Below are positions 17,357-26,183 of a stretch of 64,000 nucleotides of DNA, piece by piece. The notes under the pieces are model-generated. The model did not search any database. It was not told the DNA's origin and worked only from the letters and a program-made list of their open reading frames with translations. How positions within the stretch are numbered: position 1 is the first letter of the stretch; the number at the start of each line of letters is the position of its first letter. The DNA comes from Rhodoferax sp. Lineage in GTDB: Bacteria > Pseudomonadota > Gammaproteobacteria > Burkholderiales > Burkholderiaceae_C. Position numbers and translations under genes: made by a program. Location of the stretch: contig NZ_JABBPD010000004.1 in assembly GCF_012927445.1 (NCBI RefSeq), positions 124,001 to 188,000 of the forward strand, written 5' to 3'.

Positions 17357-18087
17357 GTCGACTTCTCAAGATCATCCTGCTCCTCAACCTGCTCGCGCTG
17401 GCGGTGCTGGCCTTTGTCTACCCCAACCTGATGGAAGGCCCCGGCAAGCTGATCCCTGGCCACAAACGACTGGAGGGCGATTGCTTTGCCTGCCATGCGC
17501 CCTTTACCGGCGCCAGTTCCACCAAATGCGTGAGTTGTCACAAGCCCGCTGACATCGGTCGCATCACCACCGCCGGTGCCGCCATCAGCAAACCGCTCAC
17601 CTCGACTCCGTTTCACCAGAAGCTGATCAGTGAGGACTGCGTGGCGTGCCACAGCGACCATGCGGGCGTGAAACGCTTCGTGGTGCAAGGCCGTTTCAAC
17701 CACACCTTGCTGAAAAAAGAAACACGCAACGAATGCCAGGCCTGCCACAAGTCGCCCACCGACTCGCTGCACCAGCAGATCAGCGGCAACTGCGCCCAGT
17801 GCCACACGCAGGAAAAGTGGACACCGGCCACCTTCGACCACGACAAGTATTTTGTGCTGGACGGCGATCACAACATCCGCTGCGTCACCTGCCATGTGCG
17901 CAACGACTACAGCAGCTACACCTGCTACGGCTGCCATGAACACACGACTGCCAATATTCGCCGCAAGCACATCGAGGAAGGCATCAGCAAGTTTGACGAT
18001 TGCGTTGAGTGCCACCGCAGTGCGGACGAGAATGACATCCGAGGCGGCGAAGGACGAGCGCGGGATAAGCGCAAGGAGAACGATTAG
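17353..18087 (+). CDS. Membrane-tethered octaheme c-type cytochrome
   Basis: The 244-residue protein begins at the ATG overlapping the previous stop (ATGA). A hydrophobic N-terminal segment (about 4-24) serves as signal or anchor. Eight CxxCH heme c motifs follow, starting at Cys44, 59, 96, 128, 147, 177, 191 and 217. Many extra histidines (for example His37, His88, His103, His117, His163, His173) could be distal ligands. The C-terminus is charged. Multiheme cytochromes of this size carry electrons in the periplasm to terminal reductases or outer-surface acceptors. Here it is the last gene of a three-gene unit with a flavin/2Fe-2S reductase and a diheme-type membrane protein. The terminal acceptor is unknown. 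Confidence 0.85.
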   Translation: MSRLLKIILLLNLLALAVLAFVYPNLMEGPGKLIPGHKRLEGDCFACHAPFTGASSTKCVSCHKPADIGRITTAGAAISKPLTSTPFHQKLISEDCVACHSDHAGVKRFVVQGRFNHTLLKKETRNECQACHKSPTDSLHQQISGNCAQCHTQEKWTPATFDHDKYFVLDGDHNIRCVTCHVRNDYSSYTCYGCHEHTTANIRRKHIEEGISKFDDCVECHRSADENDIRGGEGRARDKRKEND

Positions 18088-18119
18088 CATACGTCACCAT
18101 CACTCGCCAGGACGACACT

Positions 18120-18689
18120 TTGAACAGCAACAACAGCATAGAAAATAAAGCAGTCGCGCTCTATTGGGACTTCGAAAATCTTCACGCCAGTCTTTCGGAA
18201 GCGCGTCTGGGCGAAGGCTCCTACAACAAACCGGATGGCCGCTTCAAGGCGCAAGAGCCCCTGATTGATGTGCAGGCCATCATCGATCTGGCCGCCTCGT
18301 TCGGCCCGATTGCCATCAATCGGGCTTATTGCAACTGGCAGTTTTTCGGGCGCTACCGGGATGCCTTGCTGCAGGGCGCGATCGACCTCATTCAACTGTT
18401 TCCGCCGGGGGCGTCGGCCAAGAATGGCGCCGACATCAAGCTGTGTCTCGATGCGTTTGAGGACATGGGCCGGTTTGCGCACATCGGCACCATCGTGATC
18501 GTTGGCGGCGACAGCGACTTCATGCCGGTCGCACAAAAAATCAAGGCGGCAGGGCGAACCCTGATTGGGGTGGGCGACCGCAAGTCGACCAACCAGCACT
18601 GGGCCAAGAGCTGCCATGAGTTTCGCTACTATGAAAATCTGGTCGAAACCGCCGTTGCGGCCGATGAGCAAGACGTCAGGGGGCGCTGA
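18120..18689 (+). CDS. NYN-domain (PIN-like) putative ribonuclease
   Basis: The 189-residue protein uses a TTG start with AGGA upstream. The NYN fold is seen from VALYWDFENLHASL (first acidic cluster, about 12-25) through GADIKLCLDAFEDM (about 102-115) and VIVGGDSDFMPVAQKIKAAG (about 126-145). These keep the Asp residues expected for metal-dependent RNA cleavage. NYN proteins of this kind resemble LabA and limkain-type factors. It starts 32 bp after the octaheme gene and could be co-transcribed, but no functional link is apparent. Confidence 0.8.
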   Translation: MNSNNSIENKAVALYWDFENLHASLSEARLGEGSYNKPDGRFKAQEPLIDVQAIIDLAASFGPIAINRAYCNWQFFGRYRDALLQGAIDLIQLFPPGASAKNGADIKLCLDAFEDMGRFAHIGTIVIVGGDSDFMPVAQKIKAAGRTLIGVGDRKSTNQHWAKSCHEFRYYENLVETAVAADEQDVRGR

Positions 18690-18711
18690 GCCGGCGCCGT
18701 AAACTACGGGC

Positions 18712-19122
18712 ATGAAATCCACCTCCACACTCCTCGCCCTCGCCACCACATTGGTCTTTTCCACCGCGGCCATCGCTGCGACCAATACGGAAACCCTGCC
18801 CTCCGGCGTGAAGATTGTTCACACCACCGTGGGCACCGGGGCCAACCCCAAAGCCAGCGATACGGTCAAAGTGCATTACCGTGGCACCTTGGCCGACGGC
18901 AAGGAGTTCGACAGTTCCTACAAACGCAATGCCCCCGCCACCTTTCCCCTGAACCGGGTCGTGCCGTGCTGGACCGAAGGCATGCAAAAAATCAAAGTGG
19001 GCGGCAAGGCAACACTGACCTGCCCGCCGGCCACCGCCTATGGCGACCGGGGTGCCGGCGCCGCAGTGCCGCCCAACGCGACGCTGACGTTTGAGGTCGA
19101 GTTGCTCGCTATAGAAAAGTGA
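18712..19122 (+). CDS. Exported FKBP-type peptidyl-prolyl isomerase
   Basis: The 136-residue protein has a signal peptide of about 22 residues ending near AIA and one FKBP domain. Characteristic segments are VKVHYRGTLADGKEFDSSY, FPLNRVVPCWTEGMQ and the C-terminal LTFEVELLAI. It should assist proline isomerisation in the periplasm. The last four codons and the stop (GCT ATA GAA AAG TGA) coincide with the first bases of a dispersed repeat, so the C-terminus is partly repeat-encoded. ATA is a rare codon beside the GC-rich codons of the rest of the gene. Confidence 0.88.
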   Translation: MKSTSTLLALATTLVFSTAAIAATNTETLPSGVKIVHTTVGTGANPKASDTVKVHYRGTLADGKEFDSSYKRNAPATFPLNRVVPCWTEGMQKIKVGGKATLTCPPATAYGDRGAGAAVPPNATLTFEVELLAIEK

Positions 19123-19163
19123 GCTAGTTACGCAGGACGGACGGCGGCTGCGGGCCATTTTCT
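19108..19163 (+). repeat. Dispersed Comamonadaceae-type repeat, copy d, overlapping a gene end
   Basis: GCTATAGAAAAGTGAGCTAG is followed by TTACGCAGGACGGACGGCGG and CTGCGGGCCATTTTCTT. The GCTAT...GAGC head hairpin of the family is present in worn form. The stop codon of the FKBP gene lies inside the head. Confidence 0.6.
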
Positions 19164-19228
19164 TATAAATTAACCGCCAGCCAGGCCGCTGCAGCCGCCT
19201 GGGTTTCAAATATCACCGGCCGGCTTGA

Positions 19229-19423
19229 TTACGCCTCGCTGGCGTCGGCCATCTTGGCCGAGCCGCTCGGAATGAACTCCACGCCGTGCTGGATCAAATA
19301 GTCGCGAATCAAACGTCGCACCACCTGGGACGGCGTCACATCTTGCCGCGCGCACAGCGTCTCAAAGGCCTTTTTCTTGGCCGGATCAATCAACAAAGTC
19401 AATCGTGCAGTTTTAAGTTCCAT
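19229..19423 (-). CDS. Orphan ribbon-helix-helix (CopG-like) DNA-binding protein
   Basis: The 64-residue protein begins with a short beta-strand pattern (ARLTLLIDP) followed by two helices (KKKAFETLCARQ and PSQVVRRLIRDYLIQHG). This is the ribbon-helix-helix fold of CopG/MetJ-type repressors. No toxin gene is adjacent: its downstream neighbour is the convergent FKBP gene, so it looks like a stand-alone regulator. A perfect dyad lies 18 bp upstream of its start. The target and effector are unknown. Confidence 0.7.
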   Translation of the reverse strand: MELKTARLTLLIDPAKKKAFETLCARQDVTPSQVVRRLIRDYLIQHGVEFIPSGSAKMADASEA

Positions 19424-19440
19424 CGCTTTTGCTTCAGTAT

Positions 19441-19455
19441 GTTAATTTGATTAAC
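19441..19455. promoter_or_regulatory. Perfect dyad GTTAAT-TTG-ATTAAC
   Basis: A 6-bp perfect inverted repeat lies between the divergent ribbon-helix-helix gene and the unknown gene at 19606, 18 bp from the former's start codon. It is a natural candidate for an autoregulatory operator. The surrounding 19424-19605 region is AT-richer than the genes and carries no other gene. Confidence 0.5.
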
Positions 19456-19605
19456 ATTCTAGATGTGTTTCAAGCGATTACAATGAGAATATTGTTAGAC
19501 GTAACTGCACCCTTACACATCATTGCAGGGCCACATCCGAGCGAGGTGGCCATGATGGCCATGTCATCGACCCGTGCAGATCACCGTCTGACTGGAGGGT
19601 TTTAG

Positions 19606-20415
19606 ATGCAGCGGCGAAGAATTAAACAAACCGGTGGCCAGCCTGCCCCCTGCGGCAAAGCAAGCCAGACCAGTGGTTTCAGCCTGATCCAGTTCCAGCC
19701 GGCCGGATGCAATGGCAGTCGAACCTGCGCCGCCATCTGGAATGAGCAAAACCATGTTCATCTGGCCAGCCCACTGCTGCGCAAGCGTGCAGGCGTGCTC
19801 GACCCCCAGCCCTTTATCAAGAAATTCCCGGATGCGGTTGACATGGTGGATGCCTTCGAGCGCTCCATGGAATGGCTCGATTCTGTTTGCTATGGCGCAC
19901 AAGCCACCGCACAGGTGCAGCAGGCCTGTGAAGCCGAGCCCGAATGGGGGCTGAGTTGCACCCGCTACGACGCCTCCGACCTGACCCTGGGCATGGACGG
20001 ATTAGGACAGGCCCTGGTGCCAGACGCGGCCTTGATCGAGGAAGTTGCACGGCAATGTCTGGCGCAAACCATCAAGCGGCTGCTCAAGGAAGACGCCAAT
20101 TTCAAGAGCGGCCAGATGGATTTGCTGGAGGCCGACACCGACATCGGGGATGTCGCCACGGTGTATTTGTCCAACGGACGGTCCATTCGCGTCAGCCTCC
20201 TCGAAAAAATTCCCCGTACCGATGTCATTCAATGCGGGATTCTCGCCATGGACCGCATGAGTCAAGCAGACGCCAACTGGCAGCACGCTTTGCTGGTGAT
20301 GCCCGGTCTGAACGCTGAGCAGCCCATCTTCATGGGCAAGAGCGTCACCATTTGCAGCCTGGAATTTGAGCTGATTCGCACCGCCCTGTTGGCTTTGGTG
20401 TCCGAAGACGCCTGA
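19606..20415 (+). CDS. Conserved-looking protein of unknown function
   Basis: The 269-residue protein has GGAGG at good spacing before its ATG, so the start is credible. I do not recognise a family. The N-terminal 50 residues are polar and basic without a signal peptide. The middle (about 70-130) looks helical. The C-terminal half has an alternating pattern suggesting a small beta-sheet domain (VATVYLSNGRSIRVSLLEKI, about 183-202) followed by a helix ending in FELIRTALLALV. Six or seven cysteines are scattered without a metal-site spacing. It is divergent from the ribbon-helix-helix regulator and 39 bp upstream of maeB, and could be co-transcribed with maeB. Confidence 0.6.
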   Translation: MQRRRIKQTGGQPAPCGKASQTSGFSLIQFQPAGCNGSRTCAAIWNEQNHVHLASPLLRKRAGVLDPQPFIKKFPDAVDMVDAFERSMEWLDSVCYGAQATAQVQQACEAEPEWGLSCTRYDASDLTLGMDGLGQALVPDAALIEEVARQCLAQTIKRLLKEDANFKSGQMDLLEADTDIGDVATVYLSNGRSIRVSLLEKIPRTDVIQCGILAMDRMSQADANWQHALLVMPGLNAEQPIFMGKSVTICSLEFELIRTALLALVSEDA

Positions 20416-20454
20416 ACATTACGCGCCGCTCAAGCGGCAGAAAGACAAGTACCC

Positions 20455-22749
20455 ATGTCGGATCAGCAAACAAAAAATGAACAGTTTCGTCAAGCCGCGC
20501 TTGACTACCACGAACACCCGATAGCGGGCAAGCTGGCGATTGCCGCCACCAAGCAGCTGGTGAACCAGCATGACCTGGGCCTGGCCTACTCGCCCGGCGT
20601 GGCGGCGCCCTGCGAAGAAATCGTCAAAGACCCGAACGCCGCCTTCAAATACACCAGCCGCGGCAATCTGGTGGCTGTCATCACCAACGGCACAGCCGTG
20701 CTGGGGCTGGGCAACATCGGCCCGCTGGCGGCCAAGCCGGTGATGGAGGGCAAGGCGGTCCTGTTCAAGAAGTTCGCCGGCATTGATGTGTTCGATCTGG
20801 AGATTGATGAGCCGAACCTCGACAAACTGGTGGACATCATTGCCGCGCTGGAGCCGACGTTTGGCGGCATCAATCTGGAAGACATCAAGGCGCCGGACTG
20901 TTTTTATGTGGAACGCAAATTACGCGAACGCATGAACATTCCGGTGTTTCACGATGACCAGCATGGCACGGCCATTGTGGTCGGCGCCGCCATCCTGAAC
21001 GGTTTGAAGGTGGCAGGCAAAGACCCCAAGAAGATCAAACTGGTGACCTCGGGTGCCGGTGCTGCCGCCCTGGCCTGCCTGGGCTTGCTGGTGAAGCTGG
21101 GCATTCCGCGTGAAAACATTTTTGTCACCGACCTGGCCGGCGTGGTGTACCAGGGCCGCACCGAGCTGATGGACGCAGACAAGCTGGCGTACGCCCAGCC
21201 AACGAGCGCGCGCACCCTGGGCGACATCATTGAAGGCGCCGATATCTTCCTGGGCCTGTCAGCGGGCGGCGTGCTCAAGCCTGAGATGGTGCAAAAAATG
21301 GCGGCACGACCGCTGGTGTTTGCCTTGGCCAACCCAACGCCCGAGATCACCCCGGAGCAAGTCCGGGCCGTCCGGGCAGACGCCATCATGGCGACCGGGC
21401 GCGCGGACTATCCGAACCAGGTCAACAATGTCCTGTGCTTCCCCTATATCTTCCGCGGCGCTTTGGACTCACGCGCCACCACCATCACGCTGGAGATGGA
21501 AATTGCGGCCGTGCACGCCATCGCCGAACTGGCGCATGCGGAACAAAATGACGTGGTCGCCGCGGCCTATGCGGGTGAGCAAATGGCGTTTGGGCCGGAC
21601 TACCTGATCCCGCGCCCGTTCGATCCGCGCTTGATGACACGCATCGCACCGGCCGTCGCCGAGGCGGCGGCGAAATCGGGCGTGGCCCTGACACCGATCA
21701 CGGACATGGCCGCCTACCGGGAACGACTGGAGGCTTTTGTCTATGCCTCCGGCACCCTGATGAAGCCCATTTTTGCCGCGGCCAAAAGAGCGCTGCAAAA
21801 ACGTGTGGCCTACGCCGAAGGGGAAGAGGAACGCGTGCTGCGGGCCTGCCAGATCATCGTGGATGAAGGCTTGGCGCGTCCGACGCTGATTGGACGCCCG
21901 GCCGTCATCGCCCAGCGCATTGCGCAGTTTGGGCTGCGCCTGAAGCAAGGCCTGGATTACGACATCGTCAACGTCGAACAAGACGAGCGCTACCAAGATT
22001 TCTGGCAAACCTATTACCAGCTGACGGCGCGCCTGGGCACCACCGAGCAGATCGCCAAGATCGAAATGCGGCGGCGCCTGACCCTGATCGCGGTCATGCT
22101 GCTTAAAAAATGCGAGGTCGATGGCGTGATTTGCGGCACCTGGGGCACCACGTCCCTGCATCTGAACTATGTCGATCAGGTCATCGGCAAGTCGGCCGGC
22201 GTCAACACCTATGCCTGCCTGACCGGCTTGATACTGCCCGGCCGCCAGGTTTTTCTGGTCGATACCCATATCAACTACGACCCCAGTGCCCAACAGATTG
22301 CCGAGATCACGGTGCTGGCGGCGCAGGAGATGCTGCGCATTGGCGTGCAGCCCAAAGCGGCCTTGCTATCGCACTCCAACTTTGGCTCCAGCCAACAACC
22401 GTCGGCCCTCAAGATGCGCGAAGCGCTGGCCTTGGTGCGGGAACAGGCCCCCTGGCTGGAGGTGGACGGCGAGATGCATGGCGACATCGCGCTGGACGCC
22501 GCTTCAAGAGAAAAGTTCATGCCCGACAGCACCTTGACGGGAGAAGCGAATCTGCTTGTTTTCCCGAATCTGGACGCCGCCAACATCTCCTACAACCTGC
22601 TGAAAACCGCAGCGGGCGGGGGCATCTCGATCGGTCCCATTTTGTTAGGGGCGGCCCAACCGATTCATATTCTGACGGCCGCCGCCACGGTACGCCGCCT
22701 GGTTAACATGACCGCCTTGACCGTGGCCGAGGTCAATGCACCGCGTTAA
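20455..22749 (+). CDS. maeB: NADP-dependent malic enzyme with C-terminal phosphotransacetylase-like domain
   Basis: The 764-residue protein has the two-domain MaeB layout. The N-terminal malic enzyme part (about 1-430) contains [11 protein letters not shown], the malate-binding ENLDKL-type region and the nucleotide-binding loop [12 protein letters not shown] near 201. The C-terminal part (about 430-760) resembles phosphate acetyltransferase, with [18 protein letters not shown] and [20 protein letters not shown]. It converts malate to pyruvate with CO2 release and NADPH formation; the phosphotransacetylase-like domain is regulatory, binding acetyl-CoA in characterised homologues. Length is normal. 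Confidence 0.93.
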   Translation: MSDQQTKNEQFRQAALDYHEHPIAGKLAIAATKQLVNQHDLGLAYSPGVAAPCEEIVKDPNAAFKYTSRGNLVAVITNGTAVLGLGNIGPLAAKPVMEGKAVLFKKFAGIDVFDLEIDEPNLDKLVDIIAALEPTFGGINLEDIKAPDCFYVERKLRERMNIPVFHDDQHGTAIVVGAAILNGLKVAGKDPKKIKLVTSGAGAAALACLGLLVKLGIPRENIFVTDLAGVVYQGRTELMDADKLAYAQPTSARTLGDIIEGADIFLGLSAGGVLKPEMVQKMAARPLVFALANPTPEITPEQVRAVRADAIMATGRADYPNQVNNVLCFPYIFRGALDSRATTITLEMEIAAVHAIAELAHAEQNDVVAAAYAGEQMAFGPDYLIPRPFDPRLMTRIAPAVAEAAAKSGVALTPITDMAAYRERLEAFVYASGTLMKPIFAAAKRALQKRVAYAEGEEERVLRACQIIVDEGLARPTLIGRPAVIAQRIAQFGLRLKQGLDYDIVNVEQDERYQDFWQTYYQLTARLGTTEQIAKIEMRRRLTLIAVMLLKKCEVDGVICGTWGTTSLHLNYVDQVIGKSAGVNTYACLTGLILPGRQVFLVDTHINYDPSAQQIAEITVLAAQEMLRIGVQPKAALLSHSNFGSSQQPSALKMREALALVREQAPWLEVDGEMHGDIALDAASREKFMPDSTLTGEANLLVFPNLDAANISYNLLKTAAGGGISIGPILLGAAQPIHILTAAATVRRLVNMTALTVAEVNAPR

Positions 22750-22795
22750 GGCTTAAGAAACCTTGCTGATGCCCACCCGTTTAATCCAGATCCCC

Positions 22796-23557
22796 ATGTC
22801 AGAACACTGCGACTCCGCCCGCCCCCAGCATGCTGTGCCCTTCATTTATGAAGAAAAAAACAGCAAATCTTTGCATTTCTCCATCGATCAATTGCAAAGC
22901 AGGATGTGCACGAGTCGGCCGGATGAACTGGAACTTGACTACACCAAGACCATGATGGGTTTTTTGCTGCTCAATCGTCGCCCCAAGCACATTGCCATGA
23001 TCGGCTTGGGCGGCGGGAGTCTGGCCAAGTTTTGCTACCGCCATCTTCCGGAAACAAAAATCACGGTGGTGGAAATCAATCCCCATGTGATTGCCTTGCG
23101 CAAAGATTTTCTGGTGCCCGATGACAACGAACGTTTCAAGGTGATCGAGGCCGACGGCGCCGATTTCGTTCGCGATGCCGACGCGGAGTTTGATGTGCTG
23201 CTGGTGGACGGCTATGACCAACAGGGTCAGGCACCCCAATTGGGGTCACAGCGCTTTTATGAGAACTGCAACCGGGTGCTGATGGATCAAGGGGTCATGG
23301 CGGTCAACCTGCATGCCTACCACCTCACCTATGAGCTGTTTGTGGACCGCATTAATCGATCGTTTGACAGCAACACCGCGGAGGTGGCGGCCAACAAGGA
23401 CGGCAACACCATTGTTTTTGCCGGAAAAAACATCCCAATATCAGCGCAGGGCATGCGTAAAAACATCGATGCCGAGTATTTTGCGTTGGACCACCTGAAA
23501 TCGCTGAAAGCGGTGTTTCAGAAAATCGCCTGGGATTGGCAAAATCCAAAATCCTGA
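22796..23557 (+). CDS. Spermidine-synthase-like protein, tandem copy 1
   Basis: The protein of about 253 residues has a Rossmann methyltransferase-like core with GLGGGSLAKFCYRHLPE and VVEINPHVIALRKDF, matching the spermidine synthase superfamily. The superfamily's active-site aspartate segment is present only as VDGYDQQG rather than the usual DSTDP-type sequence. A true aminopropyltransferase reaction is therefore doubtful. No good ribosome binding site marks the start; ATG at 22796 is chosen because it aligns with the paralogue, and upstream starts at 22763 (TTG) or 22769 are possible. The stop overlaps the ATG of the second copy. Confidence 0.75.
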   Translation: MSEHCDSARPQHAVPFIYEEKNSKSLHFSIDQLQSRMCTSRPDELELDYTKTMMGFLLLNRRPKHIAMIGLGGGSLAKFCYRHLPETKITVVEINPHVIALRKDFLVPDDNERFKVIEADGADFVRDADAEFDVLLVDGYDQQGQAPQLGSQRFYENCNRVLMDQGVMAVNLHAYHLTYELFVDRINRSFDSNTAEVAANKDGNTIVFAGKNIPISAQGMRKNIDAEYFALDHLKSLKAVFQKIAWDWQNPKS

Positions 23558-24339
23558 TGCCCGCTTTTTCTGAATCCGGACCACACAGTCTCCCGTTTGT
23601 TCACGACGATCAGGTCACCCGCTCCTTGCAGTTCACCCCGCACGGGGTGCAAAGCATGATGTGCTGCCAACGGCCCTTCGACCTGGAAGTTGCCTACACG
23701 AAGACCATGATGGGTTTTTTACTGGTCCAGCCCCATCCGGTGCATATCTTGATGATCGGCCTGGGCGGCGGCTCACTTGCCAAGTTCTGCTACCAGCATC
23801 TGCCGCAAACTCGCATCACGGTGGTGGAGATCAACCCGCACGTCATCGCCATGCGCCAGCAGTTTTTGATTCCCGACGATGATGCGCGCTTGCGTGTGGT
23901 GTGTGCGGACGGCGTCCATTTTGTGCGCGATGCGCCACCAGGGTTTGATGTCATCCTGGTGGATGGCTTTGACGAGCAAGGGCTGTCCGTGCAACTGTGC
24001 ACCCTGGGGTTCTATGAACACTGTCGCCGCATCATGACGGCCAGCAGCGTGCTGGCCGTCAACCTCGACACGGCGCACCCGGAGCACGCCGAGTTCACCG
24101 CTCGGATTGACCAGGTATTCAATGGCCATGCCGTGGCCGTCGACGTCATCGACAGAAACAACAGCATCCTCTTTGCCGGCAAGCGCCTGCCGATGGCAGC
24201 CTCAGGGATGAGCCTGCGGGAGAGTCTGGGCCATCACTCCGAGAACGCCCGGGCCCAGTTAACAACAGAGTTCCAGCGAATTTTGCCGCTCATGGCAAGC
24301 CGGGAGCCGCTGGATCAAGGCGTTTGTATGTCCCTGTAA
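23557..24339 (+). CDS. Spermidine-synthase-like protein, tandem copy 2
   Basis: The 260-residue protein starts at the ATG overlapping the stop of copy 1 (TGATG). It is clearly a paralogue: TKTMMGFLL, GLGGGSLAKFCYQHLPQ and VVEINPHVIAMRQQFL match copy 1 nearly residue for residue, while the C-termini diverge. VDGFDEQG replaces the usual catalytic segment, as in copy 1. Such spermidine-synthase-like proteins are often of unknown function. The overlap and side-by-side retention suggest that the two work as a heteromer, which is inference. Confidence 0.75.
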   Translation: MPAFSESGPHSLPFVHDDQVTRSLQFTPHGVQSMMCCQRPFDLEVAYTKTMMGFLLVQPHPVHILMIGLGGGSLAKFCYQHLPQTRITVVEINPHVIAMRQQFLIPDDDARLRVVCADGVHFVRDAPPGFDVILVDGFDEQGLSVQLCTLGFYEHCRRIMTASSVLAVNLDTAHPEHAEFTARIDQVFNGHAVAVDVIDRNNSILFAGKRLPMAASGMSLRESLGHHSENARAQLTTEFQRILPLMASREPLDQGVCMSL

Positions 24340-24538
24340 ATCGCGCCAGTTCAGCCCCGTCGAGGATGACCGCGGTATATAGCGCCGTGCATAATCAAGC
24401 CCGCAACACTTCGCCTGGACCGCCCAAGGCCCATCGCCAACCGGGCGCCAGGAAAAACGAAGCACTTGACCCGATCCAAAATTGTGACAAGACGGTTGAA
24501 CCTTCCCGAACCTTGCCACACTAACAGCCAAAAAACGC

Positions 24539-24814
24539 ATGAAAGACCACTACGCAACCCTCGGGCTTGGCAGCGATGCGACGCTGGCCGATATCAAGAA
24601 GGCATTCCGTCAGAAAGCGGCACTCCACCACCCTGACAGAAATGCCGCTAATGACGCGCCTGAACGCTTTCGGGCGGTGCAAGAGGCTTACGAGGTGCTC
24701 TCTGATGCGGCCAAACGCCAAACCTACGACGACAACCGCCGCCGCAACCTGCTCGACAGCCCGATCGAGACAGCGCGCGAGATTTGGCAAAACTACTTCA
24801 ACCATTTACTTTAA
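24539..24814 (+). CDS. J-domain-only co-chaperone
   Basis: The 91-residue protein is almost entirely a J domain (residues 3-70) with the invariant HPD motif at 31-33. A short tail (PIETAREIWQNYFNHLL) follows. It lacks the Gly/Phe and zinc-finger regions of DnaJ. J domains stimulate Hsp70 ATPase activity, so this protein should couple an Hsp70 to a specific client. The next three genes follow within 12-35 bp and look like one transcription unit. The 200 bp upstream (24340-24538) hold no gene that I can support. Confidence 0.88.
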   Translation: MKDHYATLGLGSDATLADIKKAFRQKAALHHPDRNAANDAPERFRAVQEAYEVLSDAAKRQTYDDNRRRNLLDSPIETAREIWQNYFNHLL

Positions 24815-24826
24815 GAGCCACGCGCC

Positions 24827-25387
24827 ATGACAATTTCACCCTTTTTCATTCAGTTGCGCTCGGCTTACGAGGCTGAGATCGACGACCTGACTTTTGACTC
24901 TGAAGGACGGGACGTGCTGCGCCAGCGGTTGGCGGATCGGCGCAAAGAACTCGGCTTCTTGCTGCAAATGATCGAACTCAGCCCCGAGATGGTGGCGGTG
25001 CTCTTCCACCAGGGCTTTAGCTTCAAGTTACCCGCGGTGATGGACAACCTGATCAGTTTTGAGTCGGATGAATTGCCAGAATGGGATTCCCTGGCCGACG
25101 CGGCACAACTGACCCCGTGGGCCAAAGACTTGAGCACGACGATTCTGAAAGAACCCCAAGGCGCGTGGTTCATGACGGTCGCCGCGGGTCTGGAATACAT
25201 GTTCGGCAAGCCGGACCCCAAGCCAGCCGTCCAGGACACCGATGACGACGAGGAGGAAGACGGCGACGAAGAAGGCGATGATCGGTTGGACGAACAGGAT
25301 GCCGAGGAAGAACAAGCAGCCCGCCTCCGCGAAGATGCGGGCGCCGACTGGATGGTCGAACAAGGTTTTGACCGCAAAGACCGATAA
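24827..25387 (+). CDS. Unknown protein with strongly acidic C-terminal tail (J-domain operon)
   Basis: The 186-residue protein has no recognised family. The N-terminal 130 residues look alpha-helical and soluble (EAEIDDLTFDSEGRDVLRQ, LSPEMVAVLFHQGFSF). They are followed by an acidic low-complexity stretch (about 138-165, mostly Asp and Glu), then a short end containing DWMVEQGFDRK. It starts 12 bp after the J-domain stop and is followed 18 bp later by another acidic protein. The tail could bind basic partners or keep an aggregate-prone client soluble, which is speculative. Codon use fits the neighbours. Confidence 0.7.
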   Translation: MTISPFFIQLRSAYEAEIDDLTFDSEGRDVLRQRLADRRKELGFLLQMIELSPEMVAVLFHQGFSFKLPAVMDNLISFESDELPEWDSLADAAQLTPWAKDLSTTILKEPQGAWFMTVAAGLEYMFGKPDPKPAVQDTDDDEEEDGDEEGDDRLDEQDAEEEQAARLREDAGADWMVEQGFDRKDR

Positions 25388-25405
25388 ACAGAAAAGGACG
25401 CCCTG

Positions 25406-26152
25406 ATGAACACCCTTGCCCTCATCGCAAAAACCCAAAGCCTGATTGCCGCTGGCGATATCGTCGGGGCCGAGTTCGCCTTGGTCGAGTTGGCCGACAC
25501 AGAAGGCGACGCTGCGCTGATGGTGGTGCTGGAGCAACTGCCGCCGAAAGACATTTTGGCCATCATTCGGGAATACGACAACTCCAAAGAGTCGGTCATC
25601 AACCTGATGGTCACGCCCGAACAGTTCGCCCGCGCCGTGGTGATTGAAAAGCAATACAAAGACTTGACCCGCACCCACCTGCGCGGCATGCTCAACTCGA
25701 TTATTTTCCGGGATGACGCTGATCCGGTTGAGTTCATGAACGCCATCGGCGATCTGGATGGCGGCAGCGAAGCGCTGGCTGACTATTTTGAAGAAAAATG
25801 GAGCCGCATCGAGGCCTTTGCCCGCACCGGCACGTTTGACACGGTCGAAGACGACGGCGAGATGCTGTCCGAAACCGCCCTGCTGGCCTCGGCCTATGTC
25901 AAGCCGAGCCTGGAGCAAGACGAAGTGGCCGACCAGGACTGGATGGAGCTCGCCTGGATTCTGCGCTACCAGTGCCCCGACCTCTTCATTGAAATGCTGC
26001 TGGTGCTGCGGGCCAAAGCGCGTGCCTTCGAGGCCGGCTTGGGTACGGACGAAGAATTGGACGAGGATGACGGCAAGGTCGAAACCGGCGACACCGATCG
26101 CGGCAAAGCCACGCCGGCCGCGCGGGAGTCGGACGAAGAGTCCGCAATCTAG
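25406..26152 (+). CDS. Unknown helical protein with acidic C-terminus (J-domain operon)
   Basis: The 248-residue protein has GGA-rich upstream sequence (AAAAGGACG) before its ATG. The N-terminal half reads as helical repeats (VLEQLPPKDILAIIREYD, then TPEQFARAVVIEKQYKD), faintly like the helical repeats of MgtE-N/FliG-type domains; this likeness is weak. The C-terminal 40 residues are acidic and polar (DEELDEDDGKVETGD). No signal peptide or membrane segment is present. It lies third in the J-domain operon. Function is unknown. Confidence 0.7.
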   Translation: MNTLALIAKTQSLIAAGDIVGAEFALVELADTEGDAALMVVLEQLPPKDILAIIREYDNSKESVINLMVTPEQFARAVVIEKQYKDLTRTHLRGMLNSIIFRDDADPVEFMNAIGDLDGGSEALADYFEEKWSRIEAFARTGTFDTVEDDGEMLSETALLASAYVKPSLEQDEVADQDWMELAWILRYQCPDLFIEMLLVLRAKARAFEAGLGTDEELDEDDGKVETGDTDRGKATPAARESDEESAI

Positions 26153-26183
26153 GCCCCGGTTCAGCCAGCACGAGTTCGTCACG

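Noticed and set aside
24324..24524. 66-codon frame between the spermidine-synthase-like pair and the J-domain gene
   Set aside because: Low-complexity polar product, no ribosome binding site, overlaps the preceding stop; treated as noncoding.
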